64,000 nucleotides of DNA from Strix aluco (taxonomy: Eukaryota > Chordata > Aves > Strigiformes > Strigidae): contig NC_133932.1 in assembly GCF_031877795.1 (NCBI RefSeq), forward strand, positions 20,338,180 through 20,402,179. The letters run 5' to 3'. Shown here piece after piece: positions 34,703 to 46,625 of this stretch. The translations under genes were made by a program, and so were the position numbers. The first letter of the stretch is position 1. Every line of letters starts with the position of its first letter. The notes under the pieces are model-generated. The model had not been told where the DNA came from, made no database searches, and saw only the letters and a list, made by a program, of their open reading frames with translations.

Positions 34703-37700
34703 CATAGCCAGCATGTCTGATGGCAGGGCAGCGGGGAGCTCCACCGCCGCTCTCCCCGGGGCTGGGGAGCCAGTGCCCTCCAGGTTTTAACCATAGCTCA
34801 GCAGCTGCTTCAGTGGCTAGCCCAGGGTTTGCTGGGATGATGTGCTTTCGCTCTGTCCTACTCTGGCCACAGGTACAAGCCACGTAAGGTTTGGGACTCT
34901 GTAGACACATATGAATAATCTTTGAGGACGTTGGCTTCTGGGCTTGTGTGTGTTGGGATGCCATAGAAAACTGACCTGAAGTAACTTCTAGTGGATGAGT
35001 TAAATCACATTATGCCCCTTCATGGATGCTTGTGCTCAGAATTTGGGGCCCTAATTTGGTATAGCTTAATTCATTTCTGAAAAATCACTTCAGAAGTGAC
35101 TTAGGGTCACTTGTGTTTTAAATGTGTGTATCTGCATAGGTGTCTTCTGTGGTTTAACCAAACTCTGACAGAAACTGAATTTCCCAGAGTGCTCCCTGTG
35201 ATGACCTGTAGACAACAAGCCCTTACAGAGGGCCTCCCCTCTGGCTCCTGTTTATGTGAACCGGTGCTGACTTCAGACCTGTCGGACCATGAAGTCCTGC
35301 CAGGGAAATGGGCTGCTCTCTGCAGGGCTGAGCAAAGCACGTGCTCTGTTTTTCCCCTGTCGTTTTAGCTCTCAGCTACAGGTTGTGGGTTTTCAGTCCG
35401 GCTTTGTTGCTGCAGACGATATGCAAGAAGAGGTACACAAGAGCTAAATGAGAGTTATTGTTCTCATTTCCTCAGAAACAGAACCAAACTTTTTTTTTCT
35501 TTCTTTCATCCAGTTATGAATTCTTAATTGACTCATTAGATTGAGTGGCTCTTCTTTGGCAGCAGCAAAGCCTGGAGGGAGACAGGTTTGTTAGCATCTC
35601 TATGCTCTACATTTTTGTATGAAATGAATGGGTTTGGAGCAGTGTTGGTTTTAGACTTGCTACTCTGGGAGCTTTGAGTTGTTGTGTCCTGTGGTTTGAG
35701 GGAAGAGCTGAAGAAAGTCTCCCCTTTTCACCTGGGCGATACAGCCCTGTGTTGGGGAAGCTGGATGGGACACTAGTGCAGCAGCATATGGGGCTGTTCT
35801 GTGCACCGGGACATCTCAGCTTGCAGCAGAGCAGCTGGAATGTGTCTTTGCTCCTGCCATCTGAGCAGTGTTGAGGCATATGTATCCAGGGCTCTGCAGC
35901 TGCTAAAAAATAGTCTTGTCAGCTTCAAAGATGTGCCAGTTGGGCTTGAAGTGTACCTCTACCCACCTCATGACCAGCAAGTGTGACTGGTTCTCCCTCT
36001 CCCATTTTTGGTGTCTCCACTCAAGGTTCCTTTTAATTCATTGAGATCTTGGCCAGGATCTGGTACAACTCTGAGGACCTGAAGTCTCCAATGGTCTGGA
36101 GTAAGAAATGCTCCCCAAGGACTCTGTGGGACTCTTAGGCATGCAGCACAAGTGCTCATCTCCCTGAAGCTAGGAATGGGGCCAGTGATGTAGTTCAAGG
36201 GCCTTCTGCCATGGGAAATGTGTATCAAGGCTTAACCTTTTTCACTGCTTTTCAATTTACTTCAGTTGTAAATTAAGTCTTGCTGTATCTTGCTACTCCT
36301 CATCTTCTCCTGAGCTATATCATTGGGAAGGAGTTACACATGGGCTGTGAGATGTGTTAGGAGGAAGAAGTTAGGACATCTCAAACTGAGTTGCAGAGGC
36401 TGAGGGAGGTGGCAAAAAAAATGGGTGCAGCTCTTCAGGATGTTGTGGAACCATGGCCTTGTGATTGATTTATGAGAAAGGATTAGCCCACGTACAAAGT
36501 CTGCAACTCCATTATTTGCCTTCAGAGTTCAGTTCCCCAAGGCTGACACAAAATTGCTGAGGCTAGTTCATGCTCTCTTACTCAGCATGGGGGGAAAAGA
36601 TTTTTAGGAGATCGGACAAGTGGCCTCCCACTCATCTAACAGCAGGCACATTGCCTAAGGTGGATGTTGAGGCAGTACCTGCCATCGGAGGACAGAGTGG
36701 GACAGATCTGGACCGCAACCCATCTTTGTTTAAATTAAGTGCATCCTTCTCTAAGTTGACTGAAGAGAGAGCTAGGCTTGGTTAGGCAGCTGGTGTTGAG
36801 TGAAATGAATTCTTCCAGTAGTGGCTGAAGACTTGGCTGCTTTTGGAAGCTTCCCCCCTGGGGTTCCTAAGCAGCTGATGGAAATTTTGGCTTTGTGGTT
36901 GAATTGGGAAGACACTTGGGCACACTGAAGAGGGGAGTTACGAAACTGGATCAATTAAATGGGGGATCTGGGGACCATCCACACCTGACTGGCAATTGTA
37001 TCCTGGCCTGCTTGTTGCTGGCTGTGAGAAGTATGTATGTGGGCTGGTCCTTCACTTTTTGAAGAAATTAAGGACAGCAAAGAATTTGCAGGTGAAGGAA
37101 AGCAGCATCCCAGCAACAACATCACCACTGGCAGGACAGCAGTATTTTCCAGATTGTCATTGGAATTATCCCTGTCTTAATAACTCTTGAAATGCAGGCA
37201 GAAGAGGAGGTTTCTGTGCGGTAATTTAGATAGTAAAGCTCCAGGGGTGCTGTGCAATCTGAGAAACTGGTTTGTGCTTCTCATCTTGTGTTGATGGGTA
37301 AATAAACTTCTGTTTTGCTGTGGGGTAGACGTGAGTACATGGCAGTTACTTCACAGTGTGTGAGTCACTGCAAATTTGTACTCCACTATATCTCTGCAAT
37401 GAGTTGTTTGTGTGCCTGTACCCTTACATAGATAACAGCAAAGAGGCCCGGGTCTAACCTCCTCAGAAGCTTCAGACTTTTATCTCAAGTGTTTTTTTTA
37501 TCTGTGCTCCCAAAAATGTTGAGCTCTTTCAGAGTAAGTGATTTGAGGGAAGAAATAGAGCTTTGAGGTTTTTCTTAAACAGGTAGTGACAGAGCAGGAG
37601 AAAGGGTTTCAAAGCACTAGGGGAGGTCGCAGCTCTTGTACTCCCTATCTGGGGGGTGGCAGCTGTACAGCATTAATCCTAAATGAGTTAAAGCAAAAAA

Positions 37701-39044
37701 ATGAAGGGGTTTGGACAGGGAGAGCCTCCACGGATACCACAGAGTGGGAAGGAGCAATTTTGGTGCAGACTTGAGAAACAAGTAACACTCAGACACAGCT
37801 GTCTTGGTGGCCGGTGGGAACTGCTATGGAGCTGGTAGTGCCTGCAGGGATGGTCACCAGTGTCTCCTTCCTGCCAGGCTCAGATGAAAGGGGGGCAGAG
37901 AGGACTTGTGCTAGCTGGGTGCTATTCAGTGTCCTGTCCACCCTCTCAGCCCAGCCACACTTCTGCTCTCTGCTATTTCTCACTGGTCTCACCCTGCCTG
38001 GGTAGGCTGGTGCCTTGATCTCTGCCCTGTTCCCCTGGGTCCTGCCTGGCTGTGACGGCTCCCAGGGGCTGGGTGTGGTTTTTTGGCAGCCCCATTGTGG
38101 TGAAGTTTCAGCATTATGCCAGGCTTGGGAGTGGTGGTGGGCGAGAGCACTGGTGGGATGAGGAGCCAGCTGCCTCTCTGCCTGAGGTCAGTGCTGGCTG
38201 TGGCTGTGCTTGGTGGGGTCTCATCTTCAAATGCTGAGCTGCCAGAGTTGCTTGCAGCTCTCTGCAGACCAGAACTCAGTCCAAGGGTACTTTCACCATG
38301 CCTTTAGGAGCGTGTCTTGTAGTGGTCCTCTCTGCCCTTGAACTGTGACGTGTAACTGTATGGCCAGCTGCAAGGCAATGCTTGGGAGGGGAAGGATAGC
38401 TGTAGGGTGTGTGTGAGAGGCTTTGGTGGCACGGGAGGTGCAAGAAAGATTTATACAGGGCAGAGACTTGGCACTGGAAGGGAAGGAGCTGCATGTGTCT
38501 CAGACAAGCGCTCAAGAGAAGAAAGCCGGCCTCTTTTGTTGAACTTGCAACCAAAAATCTCCAGAATCTCTCTGTGGAGAGCTAAAGGGCATGTAGCAGT
38601 CAATAAAGAAAAAAAACCTTTTATTAGCCGGTACCAGCTGCTGCTGCTTGTTGCCAGCAGCTTCTCCTCTTCTTCATCAAGTGCTGCCATACGTGATCTG
38701 TCTGCACACAGAGCAGAGGGAGAAAGTCATGTCACAGGTTTGCCATGTTTGGAAGAGCACCATCTGCTCCTGGGAACCTGCCGGGGGGACTCAGGGCAAG
38801 AGCAATCACTTCTGTTCACGTGGGGCTTGTGGACCTCAGTGACTGCTATTTATTCCAGCCGTCAACTGGTCTGAAGGTGGCTTTGCTTGAGGGAGGTGTC
38901 GGAGAGAGAGATGACAGTCTTGCAGACAAGGATCTACCAGTTTTGATAGAAGTCTTTGGGGGCTCTTCTTTCTATGTTCCCTCCTTCTTCTTCTCCTGAG
39001 ACAGGCGAAAATGTTTGTCACTGTACATGAGCAAGCAGCTTGTG

Positions 39045-39285
39045 TCCTGGGGAGGCCAGGCTTTTTGGAGATGAGCAACAACAGGCAAAAATTGAAACAA
39101 GAGCAGTTCAAGCTGCCCCAAGAGGTTGCACAGGCTCCATCTCTGAAGGCTTTCAAGACCCAACAGGATCCAGCTCTGAGCAGCCTGGTCTGACCTTATA
39201 GCTGACCCTGCTTGACCCTGTAGTTGCACTACAGGCCCCCCGAGGTCACTTCCACCCTGAATTGCCCTATGATCCCATGATGGAC
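39045..39285 (+). repeat. CR1 LINE 3' fragment, sense
   Basis: The + strand reads as a CR1 3' end in sense: 'aggcaaaaattgaaacaaga', then 'ccccaagaggttgcacaggc', 'ggctttcaagacccaacagg', 'ctgagcagcctggtctgacc', ending in the tail 'ccctatgatcccatgatgg', which is a decayed version of the terminal ATTCTATGRT repeats. The order of blocks matches CR1, and the 5' side is truncated. It is opposite in orientation to the three copies in intron 1. Confidence 0.85.
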
Positions 39286-40680
39286 TGCTTGGCTGCTGTG
39301 CAGTAGGAACCTCTGTTAGGCGGCAGTTTGGAGGGAGGGTGTTTAGGAAAGGTGTAAAATGGGATATAACAGTTATGTCAGTGCTAAATAATGTCATAGC
39401 GTTGGTGATCTCAACCAGGTGAGAACAGCAGGGACCTATTGTACATCCCCAGATTCTTTTTTCTGGCATATTTTTTGTATTTCATATGTTTCTTCTTTAG
39501 AGAGGTTGCAGGAGTTTGTCTGTATTGCTTTGCTCTGGTGTACGAAGGTAGAATTTGGAGATCCTAAATTCAGATGTCCTAGTCTCTCTGAGGCCATCTC
39601 GCCGCTTTGCTGCCTCCATGAAGCATGTGTATGCTTTATTTGGCCAAGCTGTCAGTTAACCAAAGTGAGTTCTAGGATTGGTGGTGTTGAAATTCCTGCT
39701 TTGTGAGTTGCATTCATCTTTGCCTGTTTGGGCTCTGCTTGTTGCAGTAATTAGCTCCCCAGAGGAGTAAAATGTCCTTCACTTTCAAATTACCCTTTAG
39801 CTGACATTAAAAAAAAGAAATTTAAAAAAAAAAAATCAAATACCTTCTCCTAGGTGGTCCTTTGCAGCTAGACACGGCGTATTTTGTTCTTATTGTCCTC
39901 CTTTACGTGCCTAAATCTCTCTGTAGTAGCCTTGGAAAAAAAATTTTACCTATGCTGCTTTGCTTTTTCTTTCTGTTCTTACTACGGATGGAAGGGGAGT
40001 GTTTGCTGTTAATGGATGAGGAATGAGGGGGGGTAAACATATGTACCTCTGGCAGTTCCTATGTGCACAGCCTGGGAAATTGCACCAGCAAACCAGAGTA
40101 CCCGGTTTCTGATGCTGCGTAGCAGTAGGGGGCTACAGCCATCGGGTCCTGTCATGCTGCAGACTCGCTGCATGTCCCTGGATACGGTGCTCACGGTCTC
40201 CCTCACCATTTTCCAGCTGGTAGAATTAGGGATAATAGCATACACGCCTTTCACAAAGTCTAAGCTAAATAATTGTGAAGTGCTTTGAGCTCCTCAGATA
40301 GCGGGAGTTAGAAACAAAGGCTTATATTTCAGCTCTGCCTGGTAATGATGCTGAATAGGATTCATCTCCAGTCCTGCTTAGTCATTTCTGATGTCTTGGA
40401 AGTATAGCTGCTTAAGCTCACCCAATTTTGCCCTTGCAGAAGCCATGAGGCTCGTAGGCGCTGCCAGGCTGAGGGGGCTGGTGGTCGGCAGTGCTGCGGG
40501 CAGGCGCGTGGGAGCTGGGCGTAGGCAGCCCTGCTGCCGGTGGCTCGGGAGCTGGCAGGAGGGCTGCTCCCTTGCAGCCCGTGGTGCCATGGGCAAGCAT
40601 GAAGCCAGTCCAGAGGCTCCATGCCCCTTCTGGATTTAAAACTCCTGCTGGTAAGAGGAAGGCACTAAGACCTGTTGAAA

Positions 40681-40726
40681 TTTTTGGTCCTTTTTTTTTT
40701 TGGTCCTTTTTTTTTTTTTTAAAAAA
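40681..40726. repeat. GGTCC-T(n) tandem repeat
   Basis: GGTCC followed by a long T run occurs twice in a row (GGTCC at 40686-40690 with T11, GGTCC at 40702-40706 with T14), preceded by a shorter T5 and a GGTCC at about 40665 in decayed form ('tttggtcc'), then A6. It is a small duplication of a T-tract unit. Confidence 0.7.
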
Positions 40727-43197
40727 CTTTAGTCATATACAGTCTGGCAATTAATTGCATGGGCTAGTTCTTCCTTGTGCTTTCCACTTTTTTGTAGATA
40801 CCATTCAGGCTATAACTGAAAGCTTGTAACAGAAATCTCTGTATGTGTCCTCGCATTGCTAGACAAGGTTGACTCATTATTTTGTGTATCTTTATCTCAT
40901 CCCCTGTTACTATATTTTCCTGCTAAACGCTTCCAATTACTCCTGTTTTGTTGCAGTATACCCTCTCCTATTCTTTCCTGTTGGAATTGCTTGCCTAATC
41001 TTTACTTTCTTATTGTTGTATTACATGACATCACTTCTCCACCTCTATCTGTGTAGGAGAAACGGAACAAATTTAGGCAAACCATGCCTGAAAAAATGGC
41101 TAATCCATTGTATCCACTCTTCCTTCTTTGCTGTCATTTTTTTTTCTCCTCCCTCGCCTTCCTGCCCTGTGTCTCAAAACCACAGGCAACTTGGTGGCGT
41201 GACATGCTTTCTGGGGAGGGCTCTCAGTTGTGGAACTGATTCTTTCTTTTATTCCCCCATCCACCTACCCATTTCTCAAAAATCTGGCATTAGACACATT
41301 TGGGGCACATCGCTGTATTCCATATGTTTTTCCTACATTGTCCCTTTTGAGGTAGAGGTACTTATTTAAATTTAGCTAGAGTGTGGAGAAGATTTACAAT
41401 AAGAATATGTGTCCTTTTTTTATGCATGTCTGTACACTTGTACCTGTGCATTGTAAGAAAAAATGTATTCTAAAATGCATTTCTAAAAATGTAAATGAAT
41501 ACAGCCTCAGGCAATTGCACAGCCCTCTGCTTGCAAATCTAGGCTGGTCTTTAAAATGAGCCCTCTCGCTTCTTGACTTTCTATGTCTCTTGTCAGAAAG
41601 GGAGGCGCAGAAGCCCAAATGCTGACTTGCCTTCAGACTGTAAAGAGCTGCAGGGTTTTGCTTGGGTAGGTTTCTGTGCAGCGCTGAGCCTGGATAATAA
41701 AATCAGACCAGTCAGTTAAAATGATCTTTGAAAACTAAAGCAGTCTTCCCTGCAAAAGCCTCTTTTCTAAAGGCTCGGAGTCTTGCCCTCTAGTCTGCTC
41801 TCTCTCTGGCTCCTGCCGTGCTTGGCTCCACTCGGGCATCTCTCAGGTTGATGGGACTGCTGCACTTGCTCTTCTGCCCAGCCCTTTGCTTCTTCAGTGT
41901 CGGTGAGGCTGGAGGCTACAAGGCGTGGGGTCCTCTGCTGCTCTGAAAGAAGGTGCTGCAAAAGCAACACTCTGCTCAGCCCACATGCCCCTTTCACTTG
42001 TCCTGCCGACTATTCTCAAATGCTTTGCTAGTTCCTGGTAAAATTAGCTATTTGGTAATCCTAAATGTCTTAAATTATTTATAGGATGCCTCTCAGTCTG
42101 TCCCTCTGAGAAGAGTGATCAGTGATAGAGGCTGTTTGTGTATATTGCTACAACGTCTGGGTGTGACATGCTGATAGGAGGTAAAGGATACAAAGGTTTT
42201 TAACAGGATAGGAAAATCTTTAGCCAGAAATCTTGGTGCATTTGAAGACCAGCTCTACCACAAGAGGGTTACTTGGGACCTTAGGTTCAAGTCTTGGGCT
42301 CTCCATCCTTTCCAAGGAAGTGAACTCAGCATCTGAGGGAGCTCTTTCAGGTCAGGCTTTGCTTGCTAATGATGGGAACAAAAGGTCATCAGGTGTTAGA
42401 AACAGTCTGGTGCCACCTCCCAGCCTGAATTTAACATTTCCTCCCAATGTGCTCCAGGCAGCCCCCAACCCTTTTTTCCCAGAACGATTACTTTTTCACT
42501 ACATGCACAACTGAGAGAAGATCTGGCAGAAGAGAAGAAATACGGAGCCCAAAAGGAGAGCCAGAAGGAGCCAGGCTGGGTCAAGCGAGCAGGTGGTGGA
42601 GCCAGCGGGCTGTAATGTGGGATGGGCAGAGCCTGGTACCTGCCTCCTACCTCCTGCACACTCGGCAGCTTTCCAGGGGCTGCCTCCGGCTGTATTGGCC
42701 GCCCTCAATAGAGGGTGGTTACGGGGCACCCATCTCTTCCGCCTGTGCCTCCCCGCTGGTGATGGGTACTGGCGGGGCTGAGCGGTCAGCACGGTCCTGG
42801 CATGGGGACCTGCTCCTGGGCTCGCCAGCAGAGCCTGTTGGCATTTCTGCCAGCCTTGCCAGAATACCGGGTGGCAGGGGAGAGGCACGAAGTGTGCAGG
42901 TTTCTCTGCTTCTGTGCCTCCAAACAGTCTCTCAGCGTTAAATGGAGAAAGCAATAACTGTGAGCGCAGCTGGTAACATATGGCACCCGTCCCCTGCCTT
43001 AGCAATTGCTCAGTGAACTCTGAAAGTGGAATACGGTCCCTGTGGCTCCAGCCAGCTGCAGCGCTGAGAAATCCCACAATGGAGCAGACCATTATTTGAT
43101 TACCAGCAAAAATTTCACGTTCCACGTTGCCATTTTTCCTGCTGCCTCCCTGGGGAGGTTTTTGCTATGCTTACTCCTTCCTCCCACTCTTCTTTTC

Positions 43198-43215
43198 TTT
43201 TTTTTTTTTTTTTTT
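43198..43215. repeat. T18 homopolymer
   Basis: Eighteen consecutive T lie on the + strand after a C/T-rich lead-in (43170-43197). No retroposed body or target-site duplication is apparent next to it. Confidence 0.85.
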
Positions 43216-44245
43216 AATTCGTTTTCCCTGGAGGATTGCTTTATTTGTTCTTTAGTTCCAGCCCCTTAGACTCGGTTGCTCTGCATTTCTGTCGGTCTGC
43301 TGCCCTGAGAGGCAGGGGCAGCTGTTTCTGCCGCTGATGCCGATGCTTTTCTTGTGTCATCTTGAAGAACAAGTAGGTCTGGTGGCAAATGATCGAGTCC
43401 CCATGTAGCAGAGGGGAAGTGCAGTGCCCATTGCTGAGCTAGTCTGCTTCTCTGCTACAAAGCTGCATGCTCATTGTGGTATGGATGCATGTCTTTTTGT
43501 TGAAGAATTACAAAACAAACAAAATGAAGTCAAGCTGGAGGCCAGCACTCAGGCAAACTGCAGAACAGCAGCAAACCCAAAAGCCCCTAGCAGCATTGCC
43601 AGTCGTACATCAGATGCTTTTTGTCCTATCAGATAGGATAGCACAAAAGTTGAAAGCCTGCTGCTTCCATCCCGCCTCTGGGAGGGCTCAGAAGCATGAG
43701 TGGATCCCCTCTGATTCGGGCTCCTTATCTGCTAATTTAGAGATGTTGATACTGAGCATCCTGGGGGGGAGATTTCTTCTATTTAGAGCATCAGAGGGTC
43801 TCTGACCTGCTTCTGCTGCCTGCTGGGGGGTGGGAAAGGGAGAGAAATACTTTGGTGCTCCAGAGGTAGGCTTTGGGTCCCAAGGCAGCCTAGTTGCCCT
43901 CCTCCTGCAGCCCGAAGCCCTGGCAGGACTGGCCTTTCCCCTTCCCTCCAGCTTCTGCCAGGCAGTGCAGGGTTTTGCTTCATGTGCTGAGAAGGAAGTC
44001 TGACCTGCACTGGGACAGAGCTGCCCTTCGGTAGGGAGAAGCTGGAAGGAAAAATTTTCCATCTTGATTCTGTGGCTGCCCTGTCAGTTTAGCCCTATAA
44101 CAGTTTTACAGTCTTTATCTGATACAAGTTTAAGAGGATTTCCCTTGGCGCAGTGGGATTATTATAAGTCAGAGAGGAGTCTCCAGCTGATATTCCTTTG
44201 GCAAGTATTTATTTTAAGTGGGTTTAACAGTATTTAATTTTTAAA

Positions 44246-44267
44246 TTTTTTTTTTTTTTTTTTTTTT
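44246..44267. repeat. T22 homopolymer
   Basis: This is the longest homopolymer in the window, 22 T on the + strand, preceded by AT-rich sequence. On the - strand it is a poly(A) run, but I see no retrocopy on its 5' side. Confidence 0.85.
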
Positions 44268-46444
44268 GCATGGGTTCTAAGTAAATTGTTTACATTATCA
44301 GAGAAGTAGAGCCTGGATAAAACGAAGAAATGTATTATTGCTTTCCAGGCTGGGGGTGGTAGAAAGAAAGCAGCTGGAGGTAGGGAGGAAAGAAGATAAA
44401 ATAGTAATGTTGAGGGAAACGTAACATTATTCCACACGGCACTGATTAGTAATACTGCCAAACAGCTGTTTATAAATAGGAGATGTAATGGGAAGGAGAG
44501 CTACAAGGAACATGAGAGTGCTGCAGGCAGCGCTGGCTCATCATTTGAGGAGGGGGCAGCTTCTATCAACCATGTATCTGCCCCCTGGGGGTACCAGAGG
44601 CTGTGCTGCTGCAGCCTCCAGGGAGGCTGGGGGTGCCCCATGCACCCTCCCAAGCTCTTGTGGGATGGCATTCAGTTGGGTTTACACTAACACGTTCCCC
44701 CCAGTTTAAGGTTTTCATGCCACCTTCAGAAAAGAAGAGCAGTGGCAACCCTTGATATTGGGAAAGCTGTGCCTATAGGAGAAAAGTCTCCTTTCAGGCC
44801 ACACGTGCTGTTTCTTTATCCTCTGCCTCCCTCCAGCAGGCTTTATTGACAGCAGACTGCTCTGGAGCTGGATGTGTGTGCATCCAGGAGCCATGCTGGC
44901 TTAGCGAGAGCTGCCTTCTGGCTGCCTGCACTGGGACAGTGTCCACAGTCCTTGGAGTATTTCAGAGGATGCTAATGGGATGGAATTAGCTGCCCCACTT
45001 GCCCTTGCCATCAACAAGAGACATTTCTAGAGAGCCTACAAAGAAGAGCAAAGTCAGAGCTAAGGGGGGGAACCTGAACAAAGGCGCTTTTGAATGCAGA
45101 GAAGCCTGATTTTTTTACCCTCTGGCCCGGAGGCAAGAGGTGGGGCTGCTCTGTTCCCCATTTAAAATCTGAATGAGCTTCTGCCTTAAGGGACTGTCGT
45201 TGGCTGAGTTGGTACTAATGGGCTGGATGCCCTTCAGGGTCCAAACTCTGTCCTGCCTCTGTTCCCTGACACTGTGTTTCAACATATTGTGTCCTTTAGG
45301 GTTTTATTCCTTACTGCGTACTAGTTAAAATTATAACTTAGGGCTCTGCAAAGAAATGCTGTAGCTAGGGATGCCTGCCTTGGGGAAGTGTGTCACAGCG
45401 GGCAGGGTCTTCTGGACAGGGATGCCTCTGTCCTGGGCACAGTGTGGTCTGAGCAGTTAACTTCCTCATACTTCTTGTTCTTCATTTTTAGCTGCCTGTT
45501 CAAGAGAGTAAGATTTTTATAAAGCCGTTTCTTACCAAAACTCTTTCACGACTGTAACTTGTAATGCCAAACTTACTGATTTAGAGACCAAATTTTTTAT
45601 GGTGTTGTGCTGCTGCATGGAAACAAAGATATCCCAAAGCATCAGGTTTCAGAGGGTTAATGTTAGGCTCTTGAGCCTTGTCTGCTGAAGAATTGCATCA
45701 GCATGCCGCAGATGACCACGGGGCTCTGGCAGTCTGTTGTCACCTTTTGAGCTCTCTCAGGTGTGCTGATGCCACCTGTCCCCAGATAGGACGCCTTGCA
45801 AAACTGCAGGTGATGGTCGTGCGCCCACCTGACAGTGTGGCCGGAAGCGCTGGCACGGCAATGCGAACCTACGGGGAAGGGAAAGCTGGTGGAGAGGTGA
45901 GCCAGAGGTGTGAGCCGTTCTTTTGGGGAGACTCTGTGCTTCAGAGGAGCTCCCTGGCTGCGGGTGCTGGCCAGAAGGGCCGCCCTGAGAGGAGCAGCCA
46001 CTCTGGAACAGCACGGAGATGCGCTACGGCCACAGGGATGCTCCCAACCTCTTTCCTTCTGCAGCGATATCCTGGGCCAGCGTGTCACTATTGAGGGAAG
46101 CTGCTCAGGCCACACCTGTGTGGTGGCACCACAGAGCTTATCTAGCGAGTAAAGTTAGGAGCACTGCCCGTCACCCAAAAAGCCCCACTTAGGCTGTGCA
46201 GCAGCTGAAGCCATGTGAGTGTATGGGCGTATCCAGACAACTCAGTGGCTGGTGCAGGTGACCCTGGGGTATGAGCATCCTTTTGCAGGAGAGGCTTCTG
46301 CCTCCAAGCCACATCCTGGGGTGCAGGGTAAGCTGGGCCAAAGATGGAGCCCTTTGGCTGCGATGTGGTCGGGGAACATCAAGGGGCTTCTGCCCTTGCT
46401 GTGGAAAAGGAAGGTTGTGGTCATCCCAGTGCTGGACTGGGCAA

Positions 46445-46625
46445 CATGAAGGGGAGTGAATGGAGGGGTGCAAGGCAGAGAGTGAGTGGGCTGAGGGAGA
46501 CTGGAGGTGAGAGAGTTAAAAACATGCAAAAGGTGGGGGGAAAAAAAAGAGATGAAAAGGGAACAGGAAGGAAAGCAGGAACAACAGCACTGGGAAGGCG
46601 AAGAGGAGGAGGAAGTGGCGGGTGG
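46445..46625. other. Purine-rich tract in intron 2
   Basis: About 180 bp are strongly enriched in A and G on the + strand, including GGGGGG followed by A8 near 46536-46549 and repeated GGAAGG and GAGGAGGA words. The complementary strand yields the Ser/Pro/Phe-rich part of a long chance frame. It may be a nuclease-sensitive or triplex-prone site. Confidence 0.5.

Noticed and set aside
44246-44267. T22 run considered as the poly(A) tail of an antisense retrocopy
   Set aside because: No processed-gene body or target-site duplication was visible beside it.
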